DNA of 64,000 bases, from positions 30,167 to 94,166 of the forward strand of contig JAUXRI010000107.1 of NCBI GenBank assembly GCA_030681895.1, in the 5' to 3' direction. The stretch is from Myxococcales bacterium (GTDB taxonomy: Bacteria > Myxococcota > Myxococcia > Myxococcales > Myxococcaceae). Below are positions 9,020 to 17,932 of the stretch, piece after piece; position 1 is the first letter of the stretch; each line of letters begins with the position of its first letter. Under the pieces are notes generated by a model. It was not told the origin of the DNA, made no database searches, and saw only the letters and a program-made list of their open reading frames with translations. The position numbers were made by a program, and so were the translations under genes.

Positions 9020-10384
9020 ATGGCTCACCCTGAGGTGTTGATTCGTGGTCGTCGCGTGCTGCTCCCCACCGGCGTCGCGCCCGCCATGCTGCACATCACC
9101 GACGGCCGCATCACCGCTGTCACGGCCTTCGACGCGCCGGCGCCGAGTGACGTGCCCCGCATCGACGCGAACGACCTGCTCGTCACGCCGGGCATCGTCG
9201 ACTCGCACGTGCACATCAACGAGCCGGGCCGCACCGAGTGGGAAGGGTTCCTCACCGCGACGCAGGCCGCAGCGGCAGGAGGCATCACCACCGTCGTCGA
9301 CATGCCGCTCAACTCGATTCCTCCCACGACGTCAGCCGACAACGCCGAGACGAAGCGCGACGCCCTGCGCGACCAACTGCACGTCAACGTCGCCTTCTGG
9401 GGTGGCGTGGTGCCGGGCAATACGAAAGACCTGCCGGGCCTGCAGCGCTTCGGCGTTCCCGGGTGCAAGTGCTTCACCTGTCACTCGGGCGTCGACGAGT
9501 TCCCGATGTCGACGCGCGCCGACCTCGAGCTGGCGATGCCGGTGCTGCGGGACCTGGGACGCGTCTTGCTCGTGCACGCCGAAGCGCCGGGTCCGCTCGA
9601 GCGCGCCGAGCTCGAGGTCGCCGGGCAGGACCCGCGCCTCTACCAGACGTACCTGCGCTCGCGCCCGAAGTCGGCAGAGGACGAAGCCGTCGCGATGGTC
9701 ATCGAGCTCTCGCGCAAGCACCGCTGCCCGGCGCACATCGTCCATCTCTCGAGCGCGTCGGCGATTCCGCTCCTGCGTGCGGCGCAGGCCGAGGGCGTGC
9801 CGGTGACGGCCGAGACGTGTCTGCACTACCTGACGTTCACTGCCGAAGAAATTCCTGACGGCGCAACGCACTACAAGTGCGCGCCACCGATTCGTGAGGC
9901 GTCCAACCGTGAGCTGTTGTGGAAGGGATTGGAGGAGGGCGTCATCGGGATGATCGTGTCTGACCATTCTCCCTGCACGCCGGCGCTCAAGAAGCCCGAG
10001 ACGGGCGACTTCCTCGGCGCGTGGGGCGGCATCGCGGGCCTGCAGCTCGGGCTCTCGGTGTTGTGGACGCAGGCGCAGGCGCGCGGCGTGTCGCTCGAGC
10101 AGATGGTGCGGTGGAACACGCTGGGCCCCGCGAAGCTGGCAGGGCTGGCAGCGCGAAAGGGACAGCTCGCCGCCGGCTTCGACGCCGACCTCGTCTTCTG
10201 GGACGACGCCGCGAGCTTCGTGGTGACGCCCGAGTCGATTCGGCACAAGCACCACGTCACGCCGTACGCGGGGCGAACGCTGAAGGGCGTGGTGCACCAG
10301 ACGTTCGTCGGTGGCCGGCTCGCGTACTCGAAGACTGGTGGACTCGCGAAGCCGGCTGGACGGTTCGAGGCCGTGGGCCGATGA
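9020..10384 (+). CDS. allB: Allantoinase
   Basis: This 454-residue cyclic amidohydrolase of the dihydroorotase/allantoinase family should hydrolyse allantoin to allantoate in purine catabolism (EC 3.5.2.5). Visible active-site elements are HVHINEPGRTEWEGF (two metal-binding His and the allantoinase-type GRTEWEGF), the lysine in PGCKCFTCHSG (carbamylated metal bridge), LVHAE, IVHLSS and the aspartate of SDHSPC. The ATG at 9020 is chosen because GAGG lies nine bases upstream; the ATG at 9011 would directly abut it. No other ureide genes are nearby, which is unusual. The stop codon overlaps the next start (ATGA), so expression is coupled to the small outer-membrane protein and the radical SAM gene. 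Confidence 0.9.
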   Translation: MAHPEVLIRGRRVLLPTGVAPAMLHITDGRITAVTAFDAPAPSDVPRIDANDLLVTPGIVDSHVHINEPGRTEWEGFLTATQAAAAGGITTVVDMPLNSIPPTTSADNAETKRDALRDQLHVNVAFWGGVVPGNTKDLPGLQRFGVPGCKCFTCHSGVDEFPMSTRADLELAMPVLRDLGRVLLVHAEAPGPLERAELEVAGQDPRLYQTYLRSRPKSAEDEAVAMVIELSRKHRCPAHIVHLSSASAIPLLRAAQAEGVPVTAETCLHYLTFTAEEIPDGATHYKCAPPIREASNRELLWKGLEEGVIGMIVSDHSPCTPALKKPETGDFLGAWGGIAGLQLGLSVLWTQAQARGVSLEQMVRWNTLGPAKLAGLAARKGQLAAGFDADLVFWDDAASFVVTPESIRHKHHVTPYAGRTLKGVVHQTFVGGRLAYSKTGGLAKPAGRFEAVGR

Positions 10385-10848
10385 GAGCGGCGCTGCTGGC
10401 GATGGCGTTGACGGTGGCTCCGGCCGCGCACGCCGCCGAGTTCGGAATCAGCGTCGGAGCCCTCGAGGTGATTCTGCTCCCGCTCGCGCATGGCGGCTTC
10501 TATCCGTACATCGGTGGCTCCATCGGAGTGCCGCTCGTCGACCGGCTGACCTTCATCGCCTCGCTCTCCATCGAGTACAGCTTCGACCAGGGCCGCGGTG
10601 GTTTCGTCGGCGTCACCACCCTCGACTACGCGCTGGGTGAGCGTGTCGGCCTCGACCTGAACGTCGCGTTCATTCACGACCAGCCGGGGCTGCAGTTCTC
10701 GCAGGCGCAGTTCTTCCTCGGCGCGGGCCCGGGCGTGACCATCTACCTCGGCAAGTTTGCGCTCTCGCCGTTCCTCAACTTCTTCGCCGGCCTCACGGTG
10801 CCTGGCGCCAGCATCGTGCCCGGCATCAACCTCTCGCGGGCGTTCTGA
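10381..10848 (+). CDS. Small predicted outer-membrane beta-barrel protein
   Basis: This 155-residue protein has a Sec signal ending in APAAHA. It then has alternating hydrophobic strands with many Gly, Tyr and Phe residues (for example GGFYPYIGGSIGVPL and FFLGAGPGVTIYLG) and a terminal aromatic residue, Phe, as in many barrels. The start ATG overlaps the allantoinase stop (ATGA), and its own stop overlaps the next start (TGATG), so it is translationally coupled on both sides. No specific family was recognised. A role as a porin-like or lipid-associated small barrel is inference. Confidence 0.75.
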   Translation: MRAALLAMALTVAPAAHAAEFGISVGALEVILLPLAHGGFYPYIGGSIGVPLVDRLTFIASLSIEYSFDQGRGGFVGVTTLDYALGERVGLDLNVAFIHDQPGLQFSQAQFFLGAGPGVTIYLGKFALSPFLNFFAGLTVPGASIVPGINLSRAF

Positions 10849-12362
10849 TGGCTGACGTCGTCCTCTGCACGCTGAACGCGAAGTTCATCCACGCGTCGCT
10901 GGGGCTTCGGTACCTGTTCGCGAACATGGGCGAGCTGAAGGCGCGCACGGTGCTGCGTGAGTTCGACATCAACCAGCCCGTGCTCGAGGTCGTCGAAGCG
11001 CTGCTGGCGGAGCGCCCACGCCTCATCGGCTTCGGGGTGTACGTGTGGAACGTCGACGAGACGCTCGCGGTGGTGCGGGTGCTCAAGACGCTGCAGCCTG
11101 ACGTCGTCATCGTGCTCGGTGGCCCCGAGGTCAGCCACGAGACGCGCGGTCAGCCCATCGTCGAAGCGGCCGACCACGTCATCTGTGGAGAAGCCGATCT
11201 CGCCTTCGCTGCGCTGTGCCGCCAACGGCTCTCGGGTGAAGTCCCCGCGAAGGTCCTCAGCGCGCCACTGCCGGACTTGAACGCAGTGACGCTCCCGTGG
11301 AGCGAGTACTCCGATGACGACCTCGCGAACCGGCTGCTCTACGTCGAGGCGTCGCGCGGCTGCCCGTACCGGTGCGAGTTCTGTCTGTCGTCGCTCGACG
11401 AGAAGGTGCGCACGCTGCCGGAAGGCGCGTTCTTCGACGCGATGGAGACCCTGCTCCGCCGGGGCGCGCGGAACTTCAAGTTCGTCGACCGCACGTTCAA
11501 CCTCGACGTGAAGCAGAGCCTGCGCATCCTCGAGTTCTTTCATTCTCGGCTGACGCCCGGGTTGTTCCTTCACTTCGAGCTGGTGCCCGACCGGCTGCCG
11601 GAGGCGCTGCGTGAGGTCATCAGTCGTTTCCCTCCCGGCGTTTTGCAGTTCGAGGTCGGAGTGCAGACGCTGAACCTGGACGTCGAGAAGCTGATCAGCC
11701 GACGACAGGACCACGCGAAGCTCGAGGACAACCTGCGCTTCCTCGCGCAGCACACCGCCGCCCACGTGCACGTCGACCTCATCGTCGGGTTGCCCGGAGA
11801 AGACGTGTCGAGCTTCGCGCGTGGCTTCGATGCGCTGGTGAAGCTGAAGCCCAACGAGATTCAGGTCGGTATGCTCAAGCGCCTCAAAGGCACGCCCATC
11901 GCCCGGCACGAGGGGCCGCATGGGCTCGTCTACAGCCCGCTGCCGCCGTTCGAGATTCTGCGGACTGGGGTGCTGACGTTCGACGAGGTGAACGCGCTCC
12001 GGCGCTTCGCGCGCACGTGGGACGCGTTCGGGAACAGCGGGCACTTCGTGCTGACGATGCGGCGCGTGCTCGATGAGGCGTCGTCGGCGTTCGAGGTGGT
12101 GCAGCGGCTCAGTGAGCATCTGCACGCGCACGACGTCGGCAGCAGCGGCGTGGCGTTGACGCGCAAGTTCCGGCTGCTGTTCGGCTTCCTCACCGAGGGG
12201 CTCGGGTGGAATCGCACCGCCGCGGCCGAGTCGTTGTTCGACGACTACCGGCGCTCCGGGAAGACGGACCGGCCGAGCTGGCTCGCGAGCCTTCCTGACG
12301 CCGAGCTGGCCGAGGCGGTGCGCGTCGACTTCAGCGCGCGACAGTCACGTCACCGGAGCTGA
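10848..12362 (+). CDS. B12-binding domain radical SAM protein (DUF4080 type)
   Basis: This 504-residue enzyme has an N-terminal cobalamin-binding-like Rossmann domain (about 1-135, with IGFGVYVWNVDETL and VLGGPEVS). A radical SAM core follows, with C172-x3-C176-x2-C179 for the [4Fe-4S] cluster (RGCPYRCEFC), plus IVGLPGE. The C-terminal region (about 370-504) resembles DUF4080. Such proteins use S-adenosylmethionine and cobalamin for methyl transfers or rearrangements, but the substrate of this subfamily is unknown. The canonical B12 ligand motif DxHxxG is not seen, as in many relatives. Its start overlaps the stop of the small barrel gene, making a three-gene coupled unit. Confidence 0.85.
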   Translation: MADVVLCTLNAKFIHASLGLRYLFANMGELKARTVLREFDINQPVLEVVEALLAERPRLIGFGVYVWNVDETLAVVRVLKTLQPDVVIVLGGPEVSHETRGQPIVEAADHVICGEADLAFAALCRQRLSGEVPAKVLSAPLPDLNAVTLPWSEYSDDDLANRLLYVEASRGCPYRCEFCLSSLDEKVRTLPEGAFFDAMETLLRRGARNFKFVDRTFNLDVKQSLRILEFFHSRLTPGLFLHFELVPDRLPEALREVISRFPPGVLQFEVGVQTLNLDVEKLISRRQDHAKLEDNLRFLAQHTAAHVHVDLIVGLPGEDVSSFARGFDALVKLKPNEIQVGMLKRLKGTPIARHEGPHGLVYSPLPPFEILRTGVLTFDEVNALRRFARTWDAFGNSGHFVLTMRRVLDEASSAFEVVQRLSEHLHAHDVGSSGVALTRKFRLLFGFLTEGLGWNRTAAAESLFDDYRRSGKTDRPSWLASLPDAELAEAVRVDFSARQSRHRS

Positions 12363-12383
12363 TCAGTCTTCACTTCGTGCGCC

Positions 12384-13559
12384 TCACTGAGGCGAACGGT
12401 CGTTCGTGACGAGTGCGCGCCACGCGTCGAGCTGACGTCGAGCCTGCGCGGCCAGGGCAACATCATCGGGGTCACCAGTTCGCCGGGCGCGTCGCGCCCA
12501 GTTCTCGCTCCGTCGCTCGAGACACTCGTCGGAATCGCAGTACGCCGTCTCGGTCAGCGCCTTCAGCTCCGTCGCCGCGAGGTCGCCCGTCGTCCATTCG
12601 ACCCAGTCACCGTCTTGCCGCAGCAGTCGCACGATCTTCGGCGCGTGCCCGTCGCTCGATGGCGCGAGGGACAGATACCGACGGTACATCGCTCGCGCGG
12701 CGCGCTCATGCTCGAGCCGGCGTAGCTCCGCGAGCCGGGAAGCAATGGCGGGTTGGTGTGGCGCAGGCTCGAGGCGAGAGAGCCTGGCGTGCGCGGCCGC
12801 CACGTGCGCCAGGCAGTCGAGCCGGAGCGGATCAGCCTTTCGACAGGCATCACCCTGCTCGATGACCGTTTCCCAATGGTCTTTCGCGACGAGGCGCTCC
12901 AGCACGAGTGCCGGGTCGAGCCAGCCGCCGATGGCCGGGCGTGGCAGTGAGGGGATGCGCCTGGGCCTGGTCGTCGTCGTTCTTCCGTCGTCTTGCCAGT
13001 AGACCAGCGGCTCGAAGTGCACCTCGCGCACTGGCTTCACGTTCACGTATCGGCCGTCTCCGAGACTCGTCACCACGGGCCAGCACGCCTCGGTCGGCGG
13101 GAAGACAGCGGGTAGAGGCTGCTCCGATTCCGTCTGGTTTGCGCGCTCCGTCACCTCACCGACGTTGGCGGAGGAGCGGCTCGCGAACCCGAGACCGGAA
13201 ACTGCCACGCCGCAGACGAGGGCGACGAGGCCCGCCACAAGTGCCCGTCGAGCCGTCGGTGGTCGGGCTGAACGCGAGACGAGCTGCGCGTCTTCGCTCT
13301 TCAGGTACAGCGCCCATGGATAGCCGAGCTCGAGCACCGCCTTCACGAACTCGCTGCGCAGCTCTGGCGTGAGCTTCGCCGTGCACGCGTCGTCGTCGAG
13401 TACGCCGATGAACTCGAGCGCCGTTTTTGATCGCTCGTCGGCAGTGCCGTCGCGGTGGCGTGACGACAGGAGGGCAAGTGCTCGGTCGATGCGGGGCCGT
13501 GCGGCTGGCTCCAACCCGGTCTCGGCGAGCAGTGATCGTTCAACGACCCGCGCAGTCAT
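12384..13559 (-). CDS. Unknown single-pass membrane protein
   Basis: This protein of 391 residues is not recognised. Residues about 1-100 are soluble and charged. A membrane segment follows at about 104-127 (ALVAGLVALVCGVAVSGLGF). Then comes an exported region of about 260 residues rich in Arg, Ala and Leu helices that could form TPR-like helical pairs (for example LERLVAKDHWETVIEQGDAC). This cytoplasmic-then-periplasmic layout resembles bitopic signalling or anti-sigma proteins, but no zinc finger is visible. It converges on the radical SAM gene with a 21-bp gap. Confidence 0.7.
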   Translation of the reverse strand: MTARVVERSLLAETGLEPAARPRIDRALALLSSRHRDGTADERSKTALEFIGVLDDDACTAKLTPELRSEFVKAVLELGYPWALYLKSEDAQLVSRSARPPTARRALVAGLVALVCGVAVSGLGFASRSSANVGEVTERANQTESEQPLPAVFPPTEACWPVVTSLGDGRYVNVKPVREVHFEPLVYWQDDGRTTTTRPRRIPSLPRPAIGGWLDPALVLERLVAKDHWETVIEQGDACRKADPLRLDCLAHVAAAHARLSRLEPAPHQPAIASRLAELRRLEHERAARAMYRRYLSLAPSSDGHAPKIVRLLRQDGDWVEWTTGDLAATELKALTETAYCDSDECLERRSENWARRARRTGDPDDVALAAQARRQLDAWRALVTNDRSPQ

Positions 13560-13666
13560 CTTCGTCCAGCGTAGGTCGCGGTCCGTTCAGGCGTCGAGGC
13601 CGCGGCGCAGCTCGGAGCGGCGACACCGGAATGACGAAGCGTCGCGGCGCTCCTTCTCAAGTAGTC

Positions 13667-13934
13667 ATGAACAATCGCTCACAGCTGCCGCTGCTGGTGG
13701 TCGTCTCAGTCGTTGTTTTCGTTGGTCGCGTTCAGGCGCAGACCTGCACGACGCCGATGGTCTGAGCGCCAGGTGCAGTACCCCAACGTGTGCGGGCGAA
13801 TGAGCCGCGTGCTGGGCGGCGGAACGTACACGGCGACCGTCGAGTACCGCATCAACGGCACCGTCATCTCGTCGCCGGCAGCGGTCAGCTTCACGCAGCG
13901 GTCGCTCGTCGTGCACGTGCTTGGGAACAACTGA
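13667..13934 (+). pseudogene. Frameshifted remnant of a small secreted protein
   Basis: An ATG at 13667 opens a clear signal peptide (MNNRSQLPLLVVVSVVVF, then GRVQAQ), but the frame stops at 13765 after CTTPMV. Another frame then carries a plausible C-terminal Ig-like strand region (GGTYTATVEYRINGTV, AVSFTQRSLVVHVLG) ending at 13934. The two halves are in different phases (start positions 2 and 0 modulo 3), which suggests an internal deletion or frameshift in a secreted beta-sandwich protein. A short independent peptide gene cannot be excluded. Confidence 0.45.
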
Positions 13935-14079
13935 GCTGTGCCGTCGATGCAGGCGCCGCCGGAGCCCGGCATCGGAGCTGTTCCCGGCCTCGACGACCCT
14001 CGCCCGTCTCGACCGAATCGTCTCGTTCGCGGTTCGGAATCGATTGACTCCGCACGCCCTCGCCTCAAGGAAGGCACTC

Positions 14080-15444
14080 ATGCGGCACGCTCCTCTTCGA
14101 CCGAAGACCCTCGCCCGCCTCGCAGGCCTCGCCGTCTTTGCCGCGATGCTCCCGTCGTTCGCGTCAGAGAGCGGCGGCCACTCGGACCCCGCAGCGCCCA
14201 TCGTGCTCGCGCTCGCCATCATCCTGGTGCTGGCGAAGGTCGGCGGAGACCTCGCCTCGCGCTTCAAACAACCGGCCGTGCTGGGTGAGCTGCTGGTGGG
14301 CGTGCTGCTGGGCAACCTGTCGCTGCTGACCGAGGCCATCACTGGCACTCCGCTTCGCTACTTCGAGACCATCTCCACCGACCTCCACCTCGACATGCTC
14401 TCGCGGCTGGGCGTCATCATCTTGCTCTTCGAGGTCGGCCTCGAGTCGACCGTCGGCCAGATGATGAAGGTCGGGCTCTCGGCGTTGCTGGTCGCGACCG
14501 TCGGCGTGGTGACGCCGTTCGCGCTCGGCTGGCTCGCCTCGATGTGGCTGCTGCCGACGCACAGCGTGTACGTGCACATCTTCATCGGCGCGACGCTGAC
14601 GGCCACCAGCGTCGGCATCACCGCGCGCGTGCTGCAGGACCTCGGCAAGAGTCAGCTCACCGAGTCGCGCATCATCCTCGGCGCTGCCGTCATCGACGAC
14701 GTGATGGGCCTCGTCATCCTCGCGGTGGTGACGGGCGTCATCGGCGCTGCGAACGCGGGCACGACGCTCGCGGTCAGTGACATCGCCATCACGCTGCTCA
14801 AAGCCGTCGGCTTCCTGGTGGGCTCGCTGGTCATCGGCCGGTGGCTCTCGCCGCGCATGTTCCACATCGCCTCGTTGCTCAAGGCGCGCATGGTGTTGCT
14901 CGCGTTCGGGCTTGGCTTCTGCTTCCTGCTGTCGTGGCTCGCCGACTTCATCGGGCTGGCGCCCATCGTTGGAGCGTTCGCGGCCGGCCTCATTCTCGAA
15001 GACGTTCACTACCAGGACATCAAGGACCGCGACCACCACACGCTCGAAGAGCTCATTCACCCCATCTCGTACTTCCTGGTGCCCATCTTCTTCGTCCTGA
15101 TGGGCATGCGGACGGACCTGAAGGCCTTCGTCGCGCCCGGCGTGTTGTCGCTGGCGGGCGTGCTGGTGGTGGTGGCCATCGGCGGCAAGCTGGTCGCTGG
15201 CCTCGGTGCGCTGGGCAAGGGCATCGACCGTCTCAGCATCGGCATCGGCATGGTGCCCCGCGGCGAGGTCGGCCTCATCTTCGCCAGCATCGGCGCCGGG
15301 CTGACCATCAAGGGCGAGAAGGTCGTCGACGCGAGCGTGTTCTCGGCCGTCGTGGTGATGGTCATCGTGACGACGATGATGACGCCGCCCTTCCTCAAGT
15401 GGAGCATGTCGCGCGGCGAGAAGAAGAAGGCCGCGGCCGTCTGA
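14080..15444 (+). CDS. CPA2-family cation/proton antiporter
   Basis: This 454-residue integral membrane protein has about 12 hydrophobic segments after a short signal-like N-terminus. The sequence GAAVIDDVMGLVIL contains the paired aspartates (IDD) of electrogenic Na+/H+ antiporters such as NapA. TSVGITARVLQDLG and GAFAAGLILED are also typical of the Na_H_Exchanger family. No C-terminal TrkA-N nucleotide domain is present, unlike KefB. The start ATG at 14080 follows AAGGAAGG with good spacing, so the longer upstream frame is rejected. It probably exchanges Na+ or K+ for protons at the inner membrane. The ion is not determinable from sequence alone. Confidence 0.88.
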   Translation: MRHAPLRPKTLARLAGLAVFAAMLPSFASESGGHSDPAAPIVLALAIILVLAKVGGDLASRFKQPAVLGELLVGVLLGNLSLLTEAITGTPLRYFETISTDLHLDMLSRLGVIILLFEVGLESTVGQMMKVGLSALLVATVGVVTPFALGWLASMWLLPTHSVYVHIFIGATLTATSVGITARVLQDLGKSQLTESRIILGAAVIDDVMGLVILAVVTGVIGAANAGTTLAVSDIAITLLKAVGFLVGSLVIGRWLSPRMFHIASLLKARMVLLAFGLGFCFLLSWLADFIGLAPIVGAFAAGLILEDVHYQDIKDRDHHTLEELIHPISYFLVPIFFVLMGMRTDLKAFVAPGVLSLAGVLVVVAIGGKLVAGLGALGKGIDRLSIGIGMVPRGEVGLIFASIGAGLTIKGEKVVDASVFSAVVVMVIVTTMMTPPFLKWSMSRGEKKKAAAV

Positions 15445-15553
15445 TCGCCGTGCCCTGACACGGGTGTCGCCTCAAATTCCCGAGGGTGCCTCGCGCGAAG
15501 TCGGCGCGAACACGGGGACGTTCGCTGGCCCGGTGCGTGCTCCAGGAGCGTGC

Positions 15554-15889
15554 ATGCGCTCTCTTCTCGTCATCGCCCTCTGCCTCGCCGCCTCTGCCTG
15601 CCGCCTCGACACCACCATCGACGCGAAGGACTACACGCAGACCTGCACTGCCAACGCCGACTGTGTGCTGGTCGCCGAGGGTGACGCGTGCAGCCCGTGC
15701 GGAGGCTGTCAGACGAGCGCCATCAACGTCAGCGCGAAGGCGTCGTTCGACCGCGACGTCACCACGCTGAAGAACTCGTGCCCGCCGCGACTGTTCCAGC
15801 CGCCCGTCGCGTGCGCCGCCGCAGCGTGCCTGCAGCCCGAGGCGTTCTGCAACGCGGGCACCTGCGACTCGCGACCCGTGACCCGGTAG
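15554..15889 (+). CDS. Small cysteine-rich lipoprotein
   Basis: This 111-residue protein starts at the ATG at 15554 (AGGAG six bases upstream). Its signal peptide ends in the lipobox AASAC. The mature part contains many cysteines (QTCTANADCVLV, SPCGGCQTS, SCPP, VACAAAACLQ and FCNAGTCDS), which suggests several disulfides. The family is unknown to me. It is probably anchored to a membrane facing the periplasm or exterior. It follows the antiporter gene by 109 bp, so co-transcription is possible but not shown. Confidence 0.75.
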   Translation: MRSLLVIALCLAASACRLDTTIDAKDYTQTCTANADCVLVAEGDACSPCGGCQTSAINVSAKASFDRDVTTLKNSCPPRLFQPPVACAAAACLQPEAFCNAGTCDSRPVTR

Positions 15890-16004
15890 GCGCATGGAGC
15901 GGTGATTTCGGGAGGTTCGCTCGTCTGCGCTCGAGGAGCGCACGGGCGAACGCGACATCTGCGGGCTGGTGACCCTCCGTGGTGAACCCTGCCCGGAGCA
16001 CCTC

Positions 16005-16652
16005 TTGAACTCCTGCCGAGCCCTGCTGTCCGTCTGCCTCGTCTCTGCGAGCTGCGCCTCGATTCCCGTGACGGGCGCCGCCGCGACGGGCGCGCCGCTC
16101 GAGGTGCTCGAGACGTCACAGACCTTCAACGTCACCCGCAAGGTGAAGGTGGCCGAGGTGACCCATCGCGACCGCGTCGGGCGGAAGACCGGCACCTCTG
16201 AGGTGACCGAGAACCGGACCCGTCGCGTCACCGAGTACGACTGGAAGTTGATGCAGGGCGACCAGGGCGTCGACGAGAGCGACTTCTATCGCATCGGTGG
16301 AGACCTCGAGCGCAGCGCGCTGGTCGACGAGAAGCGCCGAGGCGCGGCGACGCTCCACACGCTTGGCGTGCTGACCATTCCCGTGGGCATCGCGCTCGCC
16401 GTCGCAGGCGTGCTGCTCGCGTACGTGCCGCTGCAGACCGTGACTGACCCCGACACCGGCATGCCGACGATGGCGCCCCTGCTGCCCTCGCTCTTTGGCT
16501 ACGTGATGGTCGGCGCGGGCGGTCTGCTGGCGGGTGGGCTCGGCAGCATGCTGATCAACGCGGGCAACGAGCTGCTCGCGCCGGGAGTGCGGCTGCTCCC
16601 ACGCGAAGAGGCCGAGGCGGTCGCCGCGAAGTACAACGCCACGCTGAAGTGA
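16005..16652 (+). CDS. Unknown lipoprotein with two C-terminal membrane segments
   Basis: The best start is the TTG at 16005 with GGAG seven bases upstream. It gives a 215-residue protein with lipobox SASC. A charged region with repeated Thr/Val (about 45-115) follows. Two hydrophobic segments then occur (about TIPVGIALAVAGVLLAYV and LFGYVMVGAGGLLAGGL), separated by a polar loop. The C-terminal PREEAEAVAAKYNATL is helical. No family was recognised. Placement just upstream of the TatT-like lipoprotein gene (57-bp gap) suggests a shared transcript. Confidence 0.7.
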   Translation: MNSCRALLSVCLVSASCASIPVTGAAATGAPLEVLETSQTFNVTRKVKVAEVTHRDRVGRKTGTSEVTENRTRRVTEYDWKLMQGDQGVDESDFYRIGGDLERSALVDEKRRGAATLHTLGVLTIPVGIALAVAGVLLAYVPLQTVTDPDTGMPTMAPLLPSLFGYVMVGAGGLLAGGLGSMLINAGNELLAPGVRLLPREEAEAVAAKYNATLK

Positions 16653-16709
16653 GTCGAGGTCGGTCCACTCCGCGCTGGCCTTGTGACGGCTGCCCGCTAA
16701 CCTCGCGCC

Positions 16710-17597
16710 ATGCTCCGTCACCTTGCGCTCACGTTCCTGCTCGTCCTCTCTGGCTGCGCCACCACCTACAACGCGCGCTGGCTCGACCCTGCCGCGCCTG
16801 CCACGGCGGCGACGACGCAGACCGACGAGGCGAAGGCGCTGGTCGAGGCCGGGGACGCGGCGTGGGCCCAGCGAGAGGACGCCGCGAAGGTCCGTGAGGC
16901 CATCACGAAGTGGGAAGCCGCTGCGCAGCTGTGGACCAACGGAGACCACGCGGCCCGGCTCTCGCGCGCGCACTACTTCCTCGGTGACTCGTTCGTCGCC
17001 GTCAGCGGTGACGCCGAGGCCCGTGACGCCGAATACAACGCGAGCCTGGAGTGGGCGGTGAAGGCGATGAAGCTGACCGCGCCCGACACCGTGAAGGACC
17101 TCGCGGCCGGTGTGCCCATGGTGACGGCCGTGAAGAAGGCGCCGAAAGAGGCCTCGGAAGCGTTGCTCTGGTACGCGTCGAGCCTCGGCAAGTGGGCCGC
17201 GATGCGCCGCGTCGGCACACGCCTCAAGTACAAGGACGAGCTCAAGGCCGTCATCGACCACGTCGCCGCCATCGACCCGTCCCAGCATGGCGCCACGCAC
17301 CGCTGGCTCGCGACCTACGAAGCGCAGACCATCAACATCCTCGGCGGCTCGGCGGAGCGCAGCGAGGAGCACTTCAAGAAGTCGCTCGAGATTGCGCCGA
17401 ACTACGTCGGCACCAAGGTGCTGTGGGCCCAGTTCCTCTGCCCGAAGACGGGAAACCGCACGCTGGCGAAGAAGCTGCTCGAAGAGGCCATCGCCGCCGA
17501 CCCCACGCTCGACGCGGGCAACGTCGCCGAGAACAAGGCTGATCAACAGAAGGCGAAGGCGCTGCTCGCGAACTTCGACGCGCTGTTCGTGCTTTGA
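16710..17597 (+). CDS. TatT-like TPR lipoprotein (TRAP transporter T-component family)
   Basis: This 295-residue lipoprotein has lipobox VLSGC and mostly TPR-like helical repeats. These include an N-terminal KWEAAAQLW segment, SSLGKWAAMRR, and a C-terminal FKKSLEIAPNYVGTK followed by AKKLLEEAIAADP. This matches the TatT family described in spirochaetes (Treponema Tp0956) and many proteobacteria, where a periplasmic trimer partners a TRAP transporter substrate protein. No TRAP permease genes are nearby, so the partner here is unknown. It converges with the caspase operon, with an 8-bp gap. Confidence 0.8.
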   Translation: MLRHLALTFLLVLSGCATTYNARWLDPAAPATAATTQTDEAKALVEAGDAAWAQREDAAKVREAITKWEAAAQLWTNGDHAARLSRAHYFLGDSFVAVSGDAEARDAEYNASLEWAVKAMKLTAPDTVKDLAAGVPMVTAVKKAPKEASEALLWYASSLGKWAAMRRVGTRLKYKDELKAVIDHVAAIDPSQHGATHRWLATYEAQTINILGGSAERSEEHFKKSLEIAPNYVGTKVLWAQFLCPKTGNRTLAKKLLEEAIAADPTLDAGNVAENKADQQKAKALLANFDALFVL

Positions 17598-17606
17598 AAG
17601 AGCGCC

Positions 17607-17900
17607 TTAGCGACACGCCGTCGCCAGCACGCCGTAGCGACGCTCGAGCACTTCTGCACACGACTGACAGTCGGTCGCAGCCTGGAAGTCCTGGTCCCAG
17701 CAGTTGACGTTCGAGGGCAGCACCCCGAAGTCGCGAATGAGCTGCTCCCGCGCGTTGGTGCACGTCGTCACGCAGTACGACCACGGCCCGGGCGCCGTCT
17801 TCACCGAGCTTCGTTGCACGCCTGTGTCTGGCCCGGCCTCGACGAACTCCGCGCGTCCACACCCCAGCACCAGCAGCATCAGCATCGTCAGTCGTCGCAT
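17607..17900 (-). CDS. Small lipoprotein sharing a barrel-domain motif with the upstream caspase
   Basis: This 97-residue protein has a short signal and lipobox VLGC. It carries six further cysteines, including VTTCTNA, NCWDQ and CQSC, and ends in TACR. Residues 41-62 read SY-x-V-x6-R-x-QL-x2-DFGVLP, the same motif with the same spacing as residues 383-404 of the caspase-like protein encoded 32 bp upstream. It is the probable fourth gene of the sigma/anti-sigma/caspase operon. The motif match suggests that it binds the same partner or derives from the barrel domain. No known family was recognised. Confidence 0.72.
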   Translation of the reverse strand: MRRLTMLMLLVLGCGRAEFVEAGPDTGVQRSSVKTAPGPWSYCVTTCTNAREQLIRDFGVLPSNVNCWDQDFQAATDCQSCAEVLERRYGVLATACR

Positions 17901-17932
17901 GCCTGATGGACGAACGAGCCGACGGAAACCGG

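Noticed and set aside
10743..12131. 462-codon minus-strand frame over the radical SAM gene
   Set aside because: Antisense to a gene with clear Fe-S and B12 motifs; no coherent domain.
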